Source of the DNA: Spirochaetia bacterium
GTDB lineage: Bacteria; Spirochaetota; Spirochaetia; Treponematales; Rectinemataceae
Direction: 5' to 3'
DNA: 19,961 nucleotides
NCBI GenBank assembly: GCA_021286925.1
Contig: JAJTBL010000004.1
Span: 1-19,961 of the forward strand
The notes beneath the pieces were generated by a model that did no database searches, had not been told where the DNA came from, and saw nothing but the letters and a program-made list of their open reading frames with translations. The translations under genes were made by a program, and so were the position numbers. Of this stretch, positions 1 through 7,445 are shown piece by piece. Every line of letters starts with the position of its first letter. Within the stretch, counting starts at the first letter, position 1.

Positions 1-196
1 TCGCAAGCTGAATGCGAATAAATTCCCGGGCCGTTGCATCCACTTCGCCAAAAAAATGCAAGGTAATATGGTAGGTTGCATCGCCAGTCCAGACCGGACG
101 GGCTTGCTGGAGCGCGGGCTTTATCTGCCCAATATGTTCTGAAATCCGCTTGCTGAGATTTTCCGGAAGGCAGAGAGCACAGAAAAGTCTGTCCAT
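1..196 (-). CDS. thpR: RNA 2',3'-cyclic phosphodiesterase ThpR, N-terminal part (runs off window)
   Basis: The reading frame begins with ATG at 196 and runs off the left edge, giving about 65 residues. It opens MDRLFCALCLPENL and contains HITLHFFGE near residue 43. This is the first HxT(L) motif of the 2H phosphoesterase superfamily, in the spacing and context of ThpR (formerly 2'-5' RNA ligase), which hydrolyses 2',3'-cyclic phosphate RNA ends. The second HxT motif lies outside the window. The gene sits 22 bases after the stop of the TtcA-like gene on the same strand, so it is probably the third gene of that transcript. The upstream Shine-Dalgarno is weak. The family call is firm; its substrate in this organism is unknown. 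Confidence 0.82.
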   Translation of the reverse strand, partial: MDRLFCALCLPENLSKRISEHIGQIKPALQQARPVWTGDATYHITLHFFGEVDATAREFIRIQLA

Positions 197-218
197 GGTG
201 CTATTGTATCACCAATTT

Positions 219-950
219 TCAGGCAAGGTAGTCTTTTTTTATTGTGCTCATGGATTTGAAGAGATTTCTTTTGGCGTGGCTTGAGCCGCCAGTCAAAGCC
301 TCGAGCTGTTTGCGCATGGTCTTGCGTGCGCCGGCAAGATTGAAGCCGCAGGTACAGGTATGCGAAAGAAAGCCCAGCTCTTCGGCGCAGGCGATAATTT
401 GACGTTCCTCGCAGAGGGCAAGGGGTCTGATGACGGTCAGCGGGTAATTGATATATGGCATCACCGGCGGCATGGTGGCGAATTCGCCTTTTCGCGTCAT
501 GTTCATCAGGAGCGTTTCCAGAATATCTTCCATATGGTGGCCCAAGGCCAACTTGTTATAGCCATTGGCCCGCGCATAGCGGGACAGCTCGGTCCGGCGC
601 TGAGTCGCACACCAATAGCAGTTGAGGCTTTCGCCTGGCTTGAGCCGCCCGATTACCGGCACATCGATGCGAATGTACGGCACATCCCAGGTTTCCAGCT
701 GTTCTTTCAGCCAGCTGTCATCAGGAGGAGGTCCGAAACCTTCAGTATGCAGATCGCTGGCTATATAACAGGCTGCCAGCTCGAAAGGAACATCCCACCA
801 GCTACGCTTGATTGCCAGATCCCGCACCAGGCATGACGAATCCTTCCCGCCTGAAACCCCCACCAGGATCCGGTCGCCCGGCTTGATCATCTCATAGCGG
901 CGGAGCGCTATTTCAATCAGTTTTGCCAGCGTGGTTTCAGCGTTTTTCAT
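219..950 (-). CDS. ttcA: TtcA-family tRNA 2-thiocytidine biosynthesis ATPase
   Basis: A 243-residue cytosolic protein of the PP-loop ATP pyrophosphatase superfamily. The PP-loop SGGKDS is at residues 33-38. A CYWC pair is at 111-114, LALGHHMEDILETLLMN at about 134-150 and a C-T-C at 199-201. TtcA uses three cysteines in this arrangement (CxxC plus one downstream) to hold a [4Fe-4S] cluster, and it adenylates and thiolates C32 of certain tRNAs. The protein is shorter than E. coli TtcA (311 aa), lacking terminal extensions but keeping the core motifs. Its ATG overlaps the hslO stop (ATGA, 947-950), so the two are translationally coupled. A related TtcA-like group with another tRNA target cannot be excluded. 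Confidence 0.85.
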   Translation of the reverse strand: MKNAETTLAKLIEIALRRYEMIKPGDRILVGVSGGKDSSCLVRDLAIKRSWWDVPFELAACYIASDLHTEGFGPPPDDSWLKEQLETWDVPYIRIDVPVIGRLKPGESLNCYWCATQRRTELSRYARANGYNKLALGHHMEDILETLLMNMTRKGEFATMPPVMPYINYPLTVIRPLALCEERQIIACAEELGFLSHTCTCGFNLAGARKTMRKQLEALTGGSSHAKRNLFKSMSTIKKDYLA

Positions 951-1951
951 GATTTGGATCGAATCTTTTTGCGCGCCGATTCGACAGCTTCCTTTGAATA
1001 TTCATATTGTGAAGAGCAGTAATGACAGGTTGTTTCAAGCGGCCAGGGCCCGTTTGCGATAATATCGTCTACGGTAGCCGTATCCAGCGAGACAATATGT
1101 TCCAGAAATTTTTCCCAGGAGCAGGGACAATCGAAAGCAAAGGTGCCTTCCGCAGTTCTTACAATGCCCGCCTCCTTGAAAATGCTCATGAGCAGGTTGT
1201 CGCGCGTACCGCCCTGTGAAAACCAGAGCCCGAGCGGCGGCAAGCCGCTGAGCATGGTTTCAACCCGTTCGATAAAACGGTCATCCGACCCTGGCATCGC
1301 CTGCAGGAGCAAGGCTCCGGCTCCGAACGCAAGCCCTTCGGGTGTAAAATGCAATCCGATGTCGACTGCCGTCCGGATTTGCTCCGATTCGAGATAATAA
1401 TACGAGAGATCTTTGGCGACATTCCCTGTTTTCAGCGACACGGAACCCGAAACGGGTCTGCCGTTTTTTTCTATCCGGGTCAGGGTCATGGAACCGGGCA
1501 GGAAAATTTTATCGGTTGAATCGAGCGCATAGGCGGCTTCCGGCAGGTGATCATGAAAAATTCTGCTCCGGACATGGATGGCGCCGCTTTCGAGTTTCAT
1601 GCCTTCCGCACTCATGCCCTCGGCACAGCCTGTGCTGTCAATCCGGAGCATCACCGCTCCCGGCTCTTTCAGCAGTGCCGCAGACAAACCAGAACCAAGC
1701 AGCGCCTGCCCGAGGATTTTCGTTTCAATCGGGTCGAGTTGGTGGTTTGCCCGCATCTGACAGATTGCATGGGTACCATGAATCAGGATACCCCGCATCT
1801 GAAAGGCCTGGCTGGTCCGCCCCAAAGCAAACCAGGTAACCCCGTCTGGTGCGATTCCTGCAAGGTGACGCTCGAGTGCTGGATGATTCAATGCTTTCCG
1901 GATCATGAGCGGAATGTATGCGTATTCGCCAAAAAGGTCAAGCTGAAGCAA
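947..1951 (-). CDS. hslO: Hsp33 redox-regulated chaperone HslO
   Basis: The product is Hsp33, a cytosolic holdase activated by oxidation. The C-terminus carries the zinc/redox switch: C275 and C277 (CPC), then C309 and C312 (CHYC), spaced CxC-X31-CxxC as in the family. The N-terminal domain shows MRGILIHGTHAICQM (residues 52-66), the usual first strands. The start is uncertain. The frame opens with TTG at 1951, no in-frame ATG lies between the upstream stop at 1978 and that TTG, and the next ATG (MIRKAL, residue 16) is possible. About 45 residues precede the first typical Hsp33 strand, slightly more than usual. It is the first gene of the hslO-ttcA-thpR run and diverges from the BMP gene across about 85 bases. 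Confidence 0.93.
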   Translation of the reverse strand: MLQLDLFGEYAYIPLMIRKALNHPALERHLAGIAPDGVTWFALGRTSQAFQMRGILIHGTHAICQMRANHQLDPIETKILGQALLGSGLSAALLKEPGAVMLRIDSTGCAEGMSAEGMKLESGAIHVRSRIFHDHLPEAAYALDSTDKIFLPGSMTLTRIEKNGRPVSGSVSLKTGNVAKDLSYYYLESEQIRTAVDIGLHFTPEGLAFGAGALLLQAMPGSDDRFIERVETMLSGLPPLGLWFSQGGTRDNLLMSIFKEAGIVRTAEGTFAFDCPCSWEKFLEHIVSLDTATVDDIIANGPWPLETTCHYCSSQYEYSKEAVESARKKIRSKS

Positions 1952-1958
1952 TTCGTCA

Positions 1959-1987
1959 TTGCGTCCGCGATAATGTCATGATACGCT
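1959..1987 (+). promoter_or_regulatory. possible promoter for the BMP transporter operon
   Basis: A weak -35-like TTGCGT (1959-1964) lies 17 bases before TACGCT (1982-1987). The latter is preceded by TG, giving an extended -10 of the form TGnTAnnnT. It is the best candidate in the short divergent spacer between hslO and the BMP gene, but it matches consensus poorly. Confidence 0.28.
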
Positions 1988-2036
1988 TTTCCTGTTTCTG
2001 CAGAGAACCTGCAAATCAAGGTCCAGGAGGCTTGTT

Positions 2037-3029
2037 ATGAAGAAAGTGGTACTTGCAGTGCTGATCGCGCTCATGATTCTCCCTTCAGCGTTTTCAGCGC
2101 CCAAGGCAAAGGTAAAGATCGCACTGATCGTAGAATCGACCGTGGATGACAAAGGCTGGTGCCAGGCGATGCACGACGCCATCATGGCGGTGCAGAAAAA
2201 ATATGGCGCCAACCTGGTGGAGTACAGCTATACCGAAAAGATGAAGCCGGTCGACGCCGGTTCAGCGGCCCGCCAGTATGTGGCAAAAGGCTACGACATC
2301 ATCATCGGTCACGGGGCGCAGTACAAAAATCTCATTCTCGAAATGGCTGACGAATTCCCCAAGACAACCTTTGCTTTCGGCACCTCGGGCGAAATCGGTC
2401 CGAAGAATGTGTTCACCTATATGCCTGAAAGCGAAGAAACCGGCTATATCAACGGTGTTATCGCAGGTTTGGTGACAAAAGCCAATATTATCGGTCTGGT
2501 CGGACCGGTCGATGGCGGCGATGCAGCCCGCTACAACCGGGGATTCATCCTCGGCGTCAAATCCGTCAATCCCAAAGCCCAGGTTCAGGTCGCCTATACC
2601 GGCTCCTTCGGCGACTTCGTCAAAGCCGCTGAACTGGCCCATACCCAGATAAAGGCCGGTGCTGATGTCCTGACCGGTTCCGCTCAGCAGGCGCTCGGCG
2701 CTCTCCGCGCTGTCGCCGAGTACAAAGACAAGCAAATCTGGTGGCTCGGCCAGGATACCGCTCAGCTCGCTGTTCCTGAAAGCTACAAAGTAATTGCAGC
2801 CGCCAGCTATGCTTACGAAGCGGTTGTGGAAGCCCTCATTGACAAGCGCCAGTCCGGCGTCCTTGGCGGTGAATCCATTCCGCTCAATTTCTCCAACGGC
2901 GGATTTGTCTATCAGTTCAATGACAAGGTCGGTCCCGTCCTGACTGCCGATATCAGAAAGGCTGCGGAAAAAGCCAAGGCAGATATCACCTCCAGGAAAC
3001 TCGTCATTAACTGGAAAGATGTAAAATAA
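2037..3029 (+). CDS. BMP/Med-family nucleoside ABC transporter, periplasmic binding protein
   Basis: A 330-residue solute-binding protein of the BMP (basic membrane protein/PnrA-TmpC) family, which typically binds purine nucleosides or free bases. An N-terminal signal peptide (MKK, then a hydrophobic run to about residue 20) is followed by a mature part starting near APKAKVKIAL. VDDKGWCQAMHD (about 36-47) is the family ligand-loop region; the Trp variant resembles the purine-base-binding subgroup more than the D-K-S-F-N type. The start is set by AGGAGG seven bases upstream of ATG 2037. There is no lipobox cysteine near the signal end, unlike the lipoprotein PnrA of Treponema pallidum, so a soluble periplasmic form is inferred. 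It leads a four-gene importer operon. The exact ligand is not readable from sequence. Confidence 0.88.
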   Translation: MKKVVLAVLIALMILPSAFSAPKAKVKIALIVESTVDDKGWCQAMHDAIMAVQKKYGANLVEYSYTEKMKPVDAGSAARQYVAKGYDIIIGHGAQYKNLILEMADEFPKTTFAFGTSGEIGPKNVFTYMPESEETGYINGVIAGLVTKANIIGLVGPVDGGDAARYNRGFILGVKSVNPKAQVQVAYTGSFGDFVKAAELAHTQIKAGADVLTGSAQQALGALRAVAEYKDKQIWWLGQDTAQLAVPESYKVIAAASYAYEAVVEALIDKRQSGVLGGESIPLNFSNGGFVYQFNDKVGPVLTADIRKAAEKAKADITSRKLVINWKDVK

Positions 3030-3055
3030 TTCATTGCTGCGTCTGATTTGACAAC

Positions 3056-3090
3056 GCGGCCCGGTGCATTTTCTCATGCGTTCGGGCCGC
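3056..3090 (+). terminator. GC-rich intergenic hairpin between binding-protein and ATPase genes
   Basis: An eight-base perfect stem (GCGGCCCG, 3056-3063; CGGGCCGC, 3083-3090) encloses a second small inverted repeat, GCAT/ATGC. It is followed by TTTATCATCTGTTT rather than a clean T-run. Placed just after the binding-protein stop, it probably acts as a partial terminator or 3' RNA stabiliser, making the binding protein more abundant than the membrane parts, as in many ABC operons. The stem is visible; the role is inferred. Confidence 0.6.
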
Positions 3091-3116
3091 TTTATCATCT
3101 GTTTACAGGGGTTTTC

Positions 3117-4664
3117 ATGGCAGGAAAATTGCAAAAAATCCGTTCGCTTGAAGTTGATGGAATCACCAAACGATTCCCCGGAGTCCTGGCCTGTGATTCG
3201 ATATCGCTCAAGGTTGGAGAAAACGAAGTTCTCGCGCTGGTTGGTGAAAATGGAGCCGGCAAGACAACCCTGATGAATATTCTGATGGGCCTGTACCAGC
3301 CCGATGAGGGAAGTATCAGAATCAACGGGCAGGAAGTGCGCTTCAAAACCCCGAATGATGCCTATGCGGCGGGTATCGGCATGGTGCATCAGCATTTCAT
3401 GCTCGTTCCCAACATGACAGTCGCCGAAAATGTTGCCCTCGGCGCACCGGATTTTCATCGCTTTATGCGGCTCGATCTTGCGGGAGCCCGCAAGCGGATT
3501 CAGGAAATTTCCGAAAAATTCAGCCTCCCCGTCCAGCCTGATGCCTACATCTGGCAGCTTTCTGTCGGTGAGCAGCAGCGAGTGGAGCTCGTGAAGACCC
3601 TGTGCTTCGGCGCCCGCTTTCTGATCCTCGATGAGCCGACCAGCGCGCTGACGCCTCAGGAGACTGACGAACTCATTGTCTTGCTGAAAAGAATGTCAGC
3701 AGAAATGTCCATCGTTTTTATTAGCCACAAGCTTGCGGAAGTAACCGCGGTTTCAAACAAAGTCGCCATTTTGCGGCATGGAAGGGTGGTCTTTTCGGGC
3801 TCTACCTCGGAACAGACACCGGCGAGCCTGGCCGCCCTCATGACCGGCCACGAGGTCAACCTGCCTGTCAACAACTGCTGTGAAGAATGCGGTGAAGAAT
3901 TCTTTTCCGTTCGAAATGTGCGGGCAAAATCGGATCGCGGCTTTTATGCCCTCGATGGGATCGATTTTTCGATTCACAAAGGCGAAATTCTCGGGCTTGC
4001 CGGCGTATCCGGCAATGGTCAGCGGGAACTCGCCGAAGTTATCGCGGGCCTGCGCTCGGTAGAATCCGGTTCCATCGGCATGCCTGGATTCGAGCTGACC
4101 AATAAAAGCCCGCGCGAAATAATAAACTCAGGTCTCGGCTATATTCCCGAAGACAGAAACACGGAAGGCATCGTGCCCTCGTTTTCAATAAAGGAAAATC
4201 TCGTTCTCAAGGATTTTGCTTCAGACGAGTTTTCCGCAGGACCCTTTCTCAATTTGAAAAAACAGGAAGCCAACGCTGAAAAACTGAAAGAGTCATTCGA
4301 TATTCGATGCCCATCCGTCGCGACCGCGGCCGGTTCCCTTTCAGGCGGGAACATCCAGAAAGTCATCCTCGCGCGGGAACTGGCCAGGAATCCCAAAGTG
4401 CTGGTCGCCGTCTATCCGACCCGGGGACTGGACATGGGCGCTGAGGAATTTATCCATAAGAGCCTGCTTGAAATGCGGGCGAGAGGAACCGCCATCCTGC
4501 TCATTTCCGAAGAGCTGGATGAAATCATGAACCTTGCGGACAGAGTCGCTGTCATCTACAAGGGTAAAATCCTGAAAATTCTGCCATCGCATCAAGCGAC
4601 ACGAAGGAGCCTTGGACTCCTGATGGCTGGCATCACTGAAAACGCACCGGGAGCAGAACGATGA
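3117..4664 (+). CDS. nucleoside ABC transporter, duplicated ATPase subunit (YufO-like)
   Basis: A 515-residue cytosolic protein with two ABC nucleotide-binding domains, as in sugar and BMP-type nucleoside importers. Domain 1 has Walker A GENGAGKT (43-50), signature LSVGE (148-152) and Walker B ending LILDEP (169-174). Domain 2 has the degenerate P-loop GVSGNGQRE (296-304, no GKT), LSGGN (408-412) and PTRGLD (434-439). A weak or inactive second site is normal in this family. ATG 3117 is chosen over an upstream TTG at 3048 because an AGGGG Shine-Dalgarno lies just before it and the upstream extension would translate the intergenic hairpin. The linker carries an unusual CCEEC cluster (254-258). 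The stop overlaps the next start (ATGA at 4661). Confidence 0.92.
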   Translation: MAGKLQKIRSLEVDGITKRFPGVLACDSISLKVGENEVLALVGENGAGKTTLMNILMGLYQPDEGSIRINGQEVRFKTPNDAYAAGIGMVHQHFMLVPNMTVAENVALGAPDFHRFMRLDLAGARKRIQEISEKFSLPVQPDAYIWQLSVGEQQRVELVKTLCFGARFLILDEPTSALTPQETDELIVLLKRMSAEMSIVFISHKLAEVTAVSNKVAILRHGRVVFSGSTSEQTPASLAALMTGHEVNLPVNNCCEECGEEFFSVRNVRAKSDRGFYALDGIDFSIHKGEILGLAGVSGNGQRELAEVIAGLRSVESGSIGMPGFELTNKSPREIINSGLGYIPEDRNTEGIVPSFSIKENLVLKDFASDEFSAGPFLNLKKQEANAEKLKESFDIRCPSVATAAGSLSGGNIQKVILARELARNPKVLVAVYPTRGLDMGAEEFIHKSLLEMRARGTAILLISEELDEIMNLADRVAVIYKGKILKILPSHQATRRSLGLLMAGITENAPGAER

Positions 4665-5779
4665 AACCATCACCGCGCATCCTCTATATCGCCCTGGTTT
4701 CGCTGGCCGCGGCTGTGGCCGCTATCGGCATTGCCGCCATTGTGCTCGCCATCCTGGGAGCCAATGTTTTTGACACATTCAAGGTCATACTGACGGAACC
4801 GCTCAAGGATATTTTCGGCATTACGGAAATCCTGGTCCGCGCAATCCCCCTCATCCTGGTGGGGCTCGGCATTGCGATTTCATTCCGATCGGGCATTTTG
4901 AATATCGGCGCCGAAGGACAGATTCTGATGGGAATTATCGCGGCCGCCGCGACAGCCATAGCCTTGCCCGGTTTGCCAAAAATTGTGCTTTTGCCGATAG
5001 TTTTTTTAGCAGGAGCGCTCGGCGGAGCGGTGTGGGGCGCGATAGCCGGCTATTTGAGGGCTGTCTTGGGAGTCAATGAAATACTTTCAACCGTCATGTT
5101 GAATTACATCGCAGCCCAGCTGTATGGCTTTCTGCTCCGCGGACCGATGATCGATCCGGCGGAACTCCAGACTGGATCCGGAACGCCGCAGTCGGTGCGG
5201 CTACCCCGTTCAGCGTGGATTGACCGCATCATCCCCGGAACCCGGCTGCACTGGGGTATTGCGGTGGCGTTGGTGCTGGCGGTTCTTGTCTACATTTTGT
5301 TGTGGCGGACAACCTGGGGCTTCAAGATGCGGGCGGCAGGTGCGGGAGCCAAGGCTGCCCGGTACGGCGGCATCAAGGTTGAGCAATGCCTTTTAATGGC
5401 AATGGTTCTGGCAGGGGCCTTTGCGGGGCTTGCCGGCGCTGTCGAAGTGACGGGCGTTCACCGGCGCGCAATTGAAGGGATTTCTTCAGGCTACGGATTT
5501 TCCGGGATCGTGGTCGCGCTATTCGGCGGCTTGCATCCCGCGGGCATTGTCCCCTCCGCCTTTTTCTTCGGCCTTCTGCTGATCGGCGCTGACATGACCC
5601 AGCGGATGATGTCGATTCCAGCGAACATGGTGCTTGTCCTGCAAGGCGCCGTAATACTCAGCATTATTTCGGCGAAAATGGTTATCAACGACCCCTATGC
5701 TTTTGACAAATTTTCGCGCGCACTGTCGCGGAGAAGAAAAAAAGACGAGTCTGGCAAAACCACGGGAGAAACGGCATGA
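4661..5779 (+). CDS. nucleoside ABC transporter permease 1 (YufP-like)
   Basis: A 372-residue integral inner-membrane protein of the BPD_transp_2 (LivH/RbsC-like) permease type. It has many hydrophobic segments, beginning with an N-terminal helix at about residues 8-31. Family-typical stretches include FRSGILNIGAEGQILMG (about 75-91) and GVNEILSTVMLNYIA (about 136-150). WGFKMRAAGAGAKAARYGGI, in the second half, is the loop that couples to the ATPase. The C-terminus is a charged cytoplasmic tail. It pairs with the downstream permease as a heterodimer, as in YufPQ and NupBC. The start overlaps the ATPase stop and the end overlaps the next gene, both as ATGA. Confidence 0.92.
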   Translation: MKPSPRILYIALVSLAAAVAAIGIAAIVLAILGANVFDTFKVILTEPLKDIFGITEILVRAIPLILVGLGIAISFRSGILNIGAEGQILMGIIAAAATAIALPGLPKIVLLPIVFLAGALGGAVWGAIAGYLRAVLGVNEILSTVMLNYIAAQLYGFLLRGPMIDPAELQTGSGTPQSVRLPRSAWIDRIIPGTRLHWGIAVALVLAVLVYILLWRTTWGFKMRAAGAGAKAARYGGIKVEQCLLMAMVLAGAFAGLAGAVEVTGVHRRAIEGISSGYGFSGIVVALFGGLHPAGIVPSAFFFGLLLIGADMTQRMMSIPANMVLVLQGAVILSIISAKMVINDPYAFDKFSRALSRRRKKDESGKTTGETA

Positions 5780-6726
5780 GCATCCTAACCTTTGTCAGCA
5801 ATGTTCTCTCCATCGGTATTCCCTTTTCTGTGGCGCTCCTCCTTGCTGCGCTCGGCGAAATGTTCAATCAGCGCGCGGGGATTTTCAACCTGGGCTGTGA
5901 AGGGATCATGGCAATGGGAGCCTTTCTGGGCTTCATACCGGCATATTTTTTGCAGAATTCGCCGCTCGCAGGCTATGCCAATCTGCTGGGGGTCCTGGCA
6001 GCAGGCGGCGCGGGCATCCTCCTTGGGCTTCTGTTCGCGCTCGCGACGGTGACCTTCAAGGCTCCGCAGGGAATTGCCGGCATCGGCTTGCAAATGCTGG
6101 GATGGGGTACGGCCGGAACCCTGTTCAGGCATTTTGTCGGCGGGGTTACCGGCATTCCCGGTCTCCCGAGTCTGCCCATCCCGGGGCTTTCCAAAATCCC
6201 GGTTCTGGGGCCGATGCTGTTCTCCATGAACGCCATGGCCTACCTGGCTTTTCTTTTTGTGCCGGTCAGCTATTATTTGCTGTTCAAAACCCCTTGGGGG
6301 CTCAAAATTCGGGCTGTTGGAACCTATCCGCGGGCAGCCGACACCATGGGTATCAATGTAACAAAGACCCGGTATCAGGCGCTTGCCATGGGCGGCCTGC
6401 TTGCAGGACTTGCGGGCGCCTATCTCTCGCTCGGCCAGGCTAAAATGTTCGCCGATGATATTGTCGCAGGCCGGGGTTTTATCGCGGTAGCCCTTGTCTA
6501 TTTTGGCAGGTGGCATCCTGCGTGGATTCTGGGCGGCAGTCTCCTTTTCAGCATAGCCCAGTCATTCCAGCTCGCGATTCAGGTTATGGGCATCAAGTTC
6601 CCCTATGAGTTTGCCGTCATGCTTCCCTATGTCCTGGTTATTGTGGTACTGGCGCTTACCCGAAGCTCCGCGGTTAGAGGTCCTGCCGAGCTGGGCAAAG
6701 CCTATGACCGTGAAAAGCGAATCTGA
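5776..6726 (+). CDS. nucleoside ABC transporter permease 2 (YufQ-like)
   Basis: A 316-residue inner-membrane permease, paralogous to the preceding gene product and shorter, as usual for the second subunit. It shows FNQRAGIFNLGCEGIMAMGA (about 34-53), matching the FRSGILNIGAEGQ region of permease 1, and a coupling loop WGLKIRAVGTYPRAADTMGI in the second half. Eight or more hydrophobic segments are evident. It starts in an ATGA overlap with permease 1 and is followed 15 bases later by the flavodoxin-like gene, so that gene may share the transcript. Confidence 0.92.
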   Translation: MSILTFVSNVLSIGIPFSVALLLAALGEMFNQRAGIFNLGCEGIMAMGAFLGFIPAYFLQNSPLAGYANLLGVLAAGGAGILLGLLFALATVTFKAPQGIAGIGLQMLGWGTAGTLFRHFVGGVTGIPGLPSLPIPGLSKIPVLGPMLFSMNAMAYLAFLFVPVSYYLLFKTPWGLKIRAVGTYPRAADTMGINVTKTRYQALAMGGLLAGLAGAYLSLGQAKMFADDIVAGRGFIAVALVYFGRWHPAWILGGSLLFSIAQSFQLAIQVMGIKFPYEFAVMLPYVLVIVVLALTRSSAVRGPAELGKAYDREKRI

Positions 6727-6741
6727 TATTCGAGGTGCAGT

Positions 6742-7212
6742 ATGGAGAAAAACGGTGTTGTGGTTTTTGTGACAAGAACTGGGCATGCACGGCAGCTGGC
6801 GGAGCTGATTCAGAAAGAAACTGGCTTCCCCGCAGCGGAAATCGGTGACAGGGTCAGCAGAAAAGGCTTCTTCGGCTATATGAAAGCGGGGTTTCAGGCA
6901 GTTGCCAAAAAAGCCACACCAATTACGGATCCCGCTATTTCTCTCTCCGACAAGAAAATAGTCATTCTTGTCCAGCCAATCTGGGCTTCGTCCGTTGTGC
7001 CGCCGCTCCGAACCTGGCTGCAGTCCCATGCCAATGAGCTGCAAGGCAAGAAAACCGCGCTTCTGGTGACCAACAAAGGCGGACCGGTCGACAAGCTGAA
7101 AATCGCTTTTGAGACTGAATTCTGGCCTTTAGCGGCACTTGCTTCAATATCCGAGAACACAGATGAGTCAGAACGGCTCAGCATTGTACGGGCGTTTCTG
7201 GCTTCTTTGTAA
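6742..7212 (+). CDS. flavodoxin-like protein
   Basis: A 156-residue cytosolic protein with the flavodoxin fold pattern. A first strand (VVVFVT) is followed by the FMN phosphate loop TRTGHA (11-16), in place of the usual T-x-T/S-G-N-T. A central strand and loop KIVILVQPIWASSVVPP supplies the second FMN contact, and another strand-loop KTALLVTNKGG follows. Length fits short flavodoxins. It starts after a modest GAGGTG Shine-Dalgarno, 15 bases behind the nucleoside permease. No obvious functional link to nucleoside uptake is visible, so it may be a generic low-potential electron carrier or simply a read-through neighbour. It ends just before the promoter of the tungstate/cofactor operon, without a clear terminator. 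Confidence 0.75.
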   Translation: MEKNGVVVFVTRTGHARQLAELIQKETGFPAAEIGDRVSRKGFFGYMKAGFQAVAKKATPITDPAISLSDKKIVILVQPIWASSVVPPLRTWLQSHANELQGKKTALLVTNKGGPVDKLKIAFETEFWPLAALASISENTDESERLSIVRAFLASL

Positions 7213-7227
7213 TCTTGCCGAAATCGC

Positions 7228-7256
7228 TTGACCAGTTTTAAGACCCGATATATTCT
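7228..7256 (+). promoter_or_regulatory. sigma-70-type promoter of the tup-moe-moa operon
   Basis: TTGACC (7228-7233, 5 of 6 to the -35 consensus) and TATTCT (7251-7256) are separated by 17 bases. An alternative -10, TATATT, overlaps at 7249-7254. The predicted transcript start near 7262 falls exactly at the first stem of the riboswitch-like leader, which supports the assignment. Confidence 0.6.
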
Positions 7257-7261
7257 GAATC

Positions 7262-7440
7262 CGCCTGGTTTAAAAGCCAGGTCTCCGAATCGTGCATACA
7301 GCTTCCGCTGTGAAGATGCCTAAAGTTCATCCATGGCAGCACGATCGAGGTTATTCGCGGCAGATTGCAATTACCCAATCTGTTCGAGAAAACCGAGGGT
7401 AGGGCGGGAAACCGCTGTGCCTCCCGTATTTGGAAAGGAG
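7262..7440 (+). ncRNA. candidate Moco-family riboswitch in the tupA leader
   Basis: A long structured 5' leader precedes tupA. Visible stems are CCTGG/CCAGG (7264-7268, 7277-7281); ATCGTGC/GCACGAT (7289-7295, 7339-7345); ACAGC/GCTGT (7298-7302, 7307-7311); TGCC/GGCA (7317-7320, 7335-7338); GGTT/AACC (7349-7352, 7391-7394); CAGATTG/CAATCTG (7361-7367, 7376-7382); and GCGG/CCGC closing a GAAA tetraloop (7404-7415). CCTAA (7319-7323) with CATGG (7332-7336) resembles an 11-nt GNRA-tetraloop receptor, and Moco RNAs are known to contain a tetraloop and receptor. The segments CTCCGA (7283-7288) and GCCTCCC (7419-7425) look like the conserved Moco-RNA strands as I remember them. The downstream genes (tungstate uptake, moeA, moaA, moaC) are exactly the known targets. 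Whether it senses the molybdenum or tungsten form is open. CTCC (7421-7424) can pair with the tupA Shine-Dalgarno GGAG (7437-7440), suggesting translational control. Confidence 0.82.
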
Positions 7441-7445
7441 AATCG

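Noticed and set aside
360..836. Plus-strand 158-residue frame opposite ttcA
   Set aside because: It is antisense to a gene with clear PP-loop and CxxC motifs, has no ribosome site and shows no recognisable domain.
2262..3458. Minus-strand 398-residue frame opposite the BMP and ATPase genes
   Set aside because: It covers two well-recognised plus-strand genes and their intergenic hairpin, and its composition is that of a complement shadow.
5785..6516. Minus-strand 243-residue frame opposite permease 2
   Set aside because: The permease on the plus strand has family motifs and ATGA coupling; the opposite frame is low-complexity polar sequence with no motif.
7365..7445. Upstream TTG start extending TupA
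   Set aside because: It would translate the riboswitch-like leader; ATG 7446 has AAAGGAG and gives a proper signal sequence.
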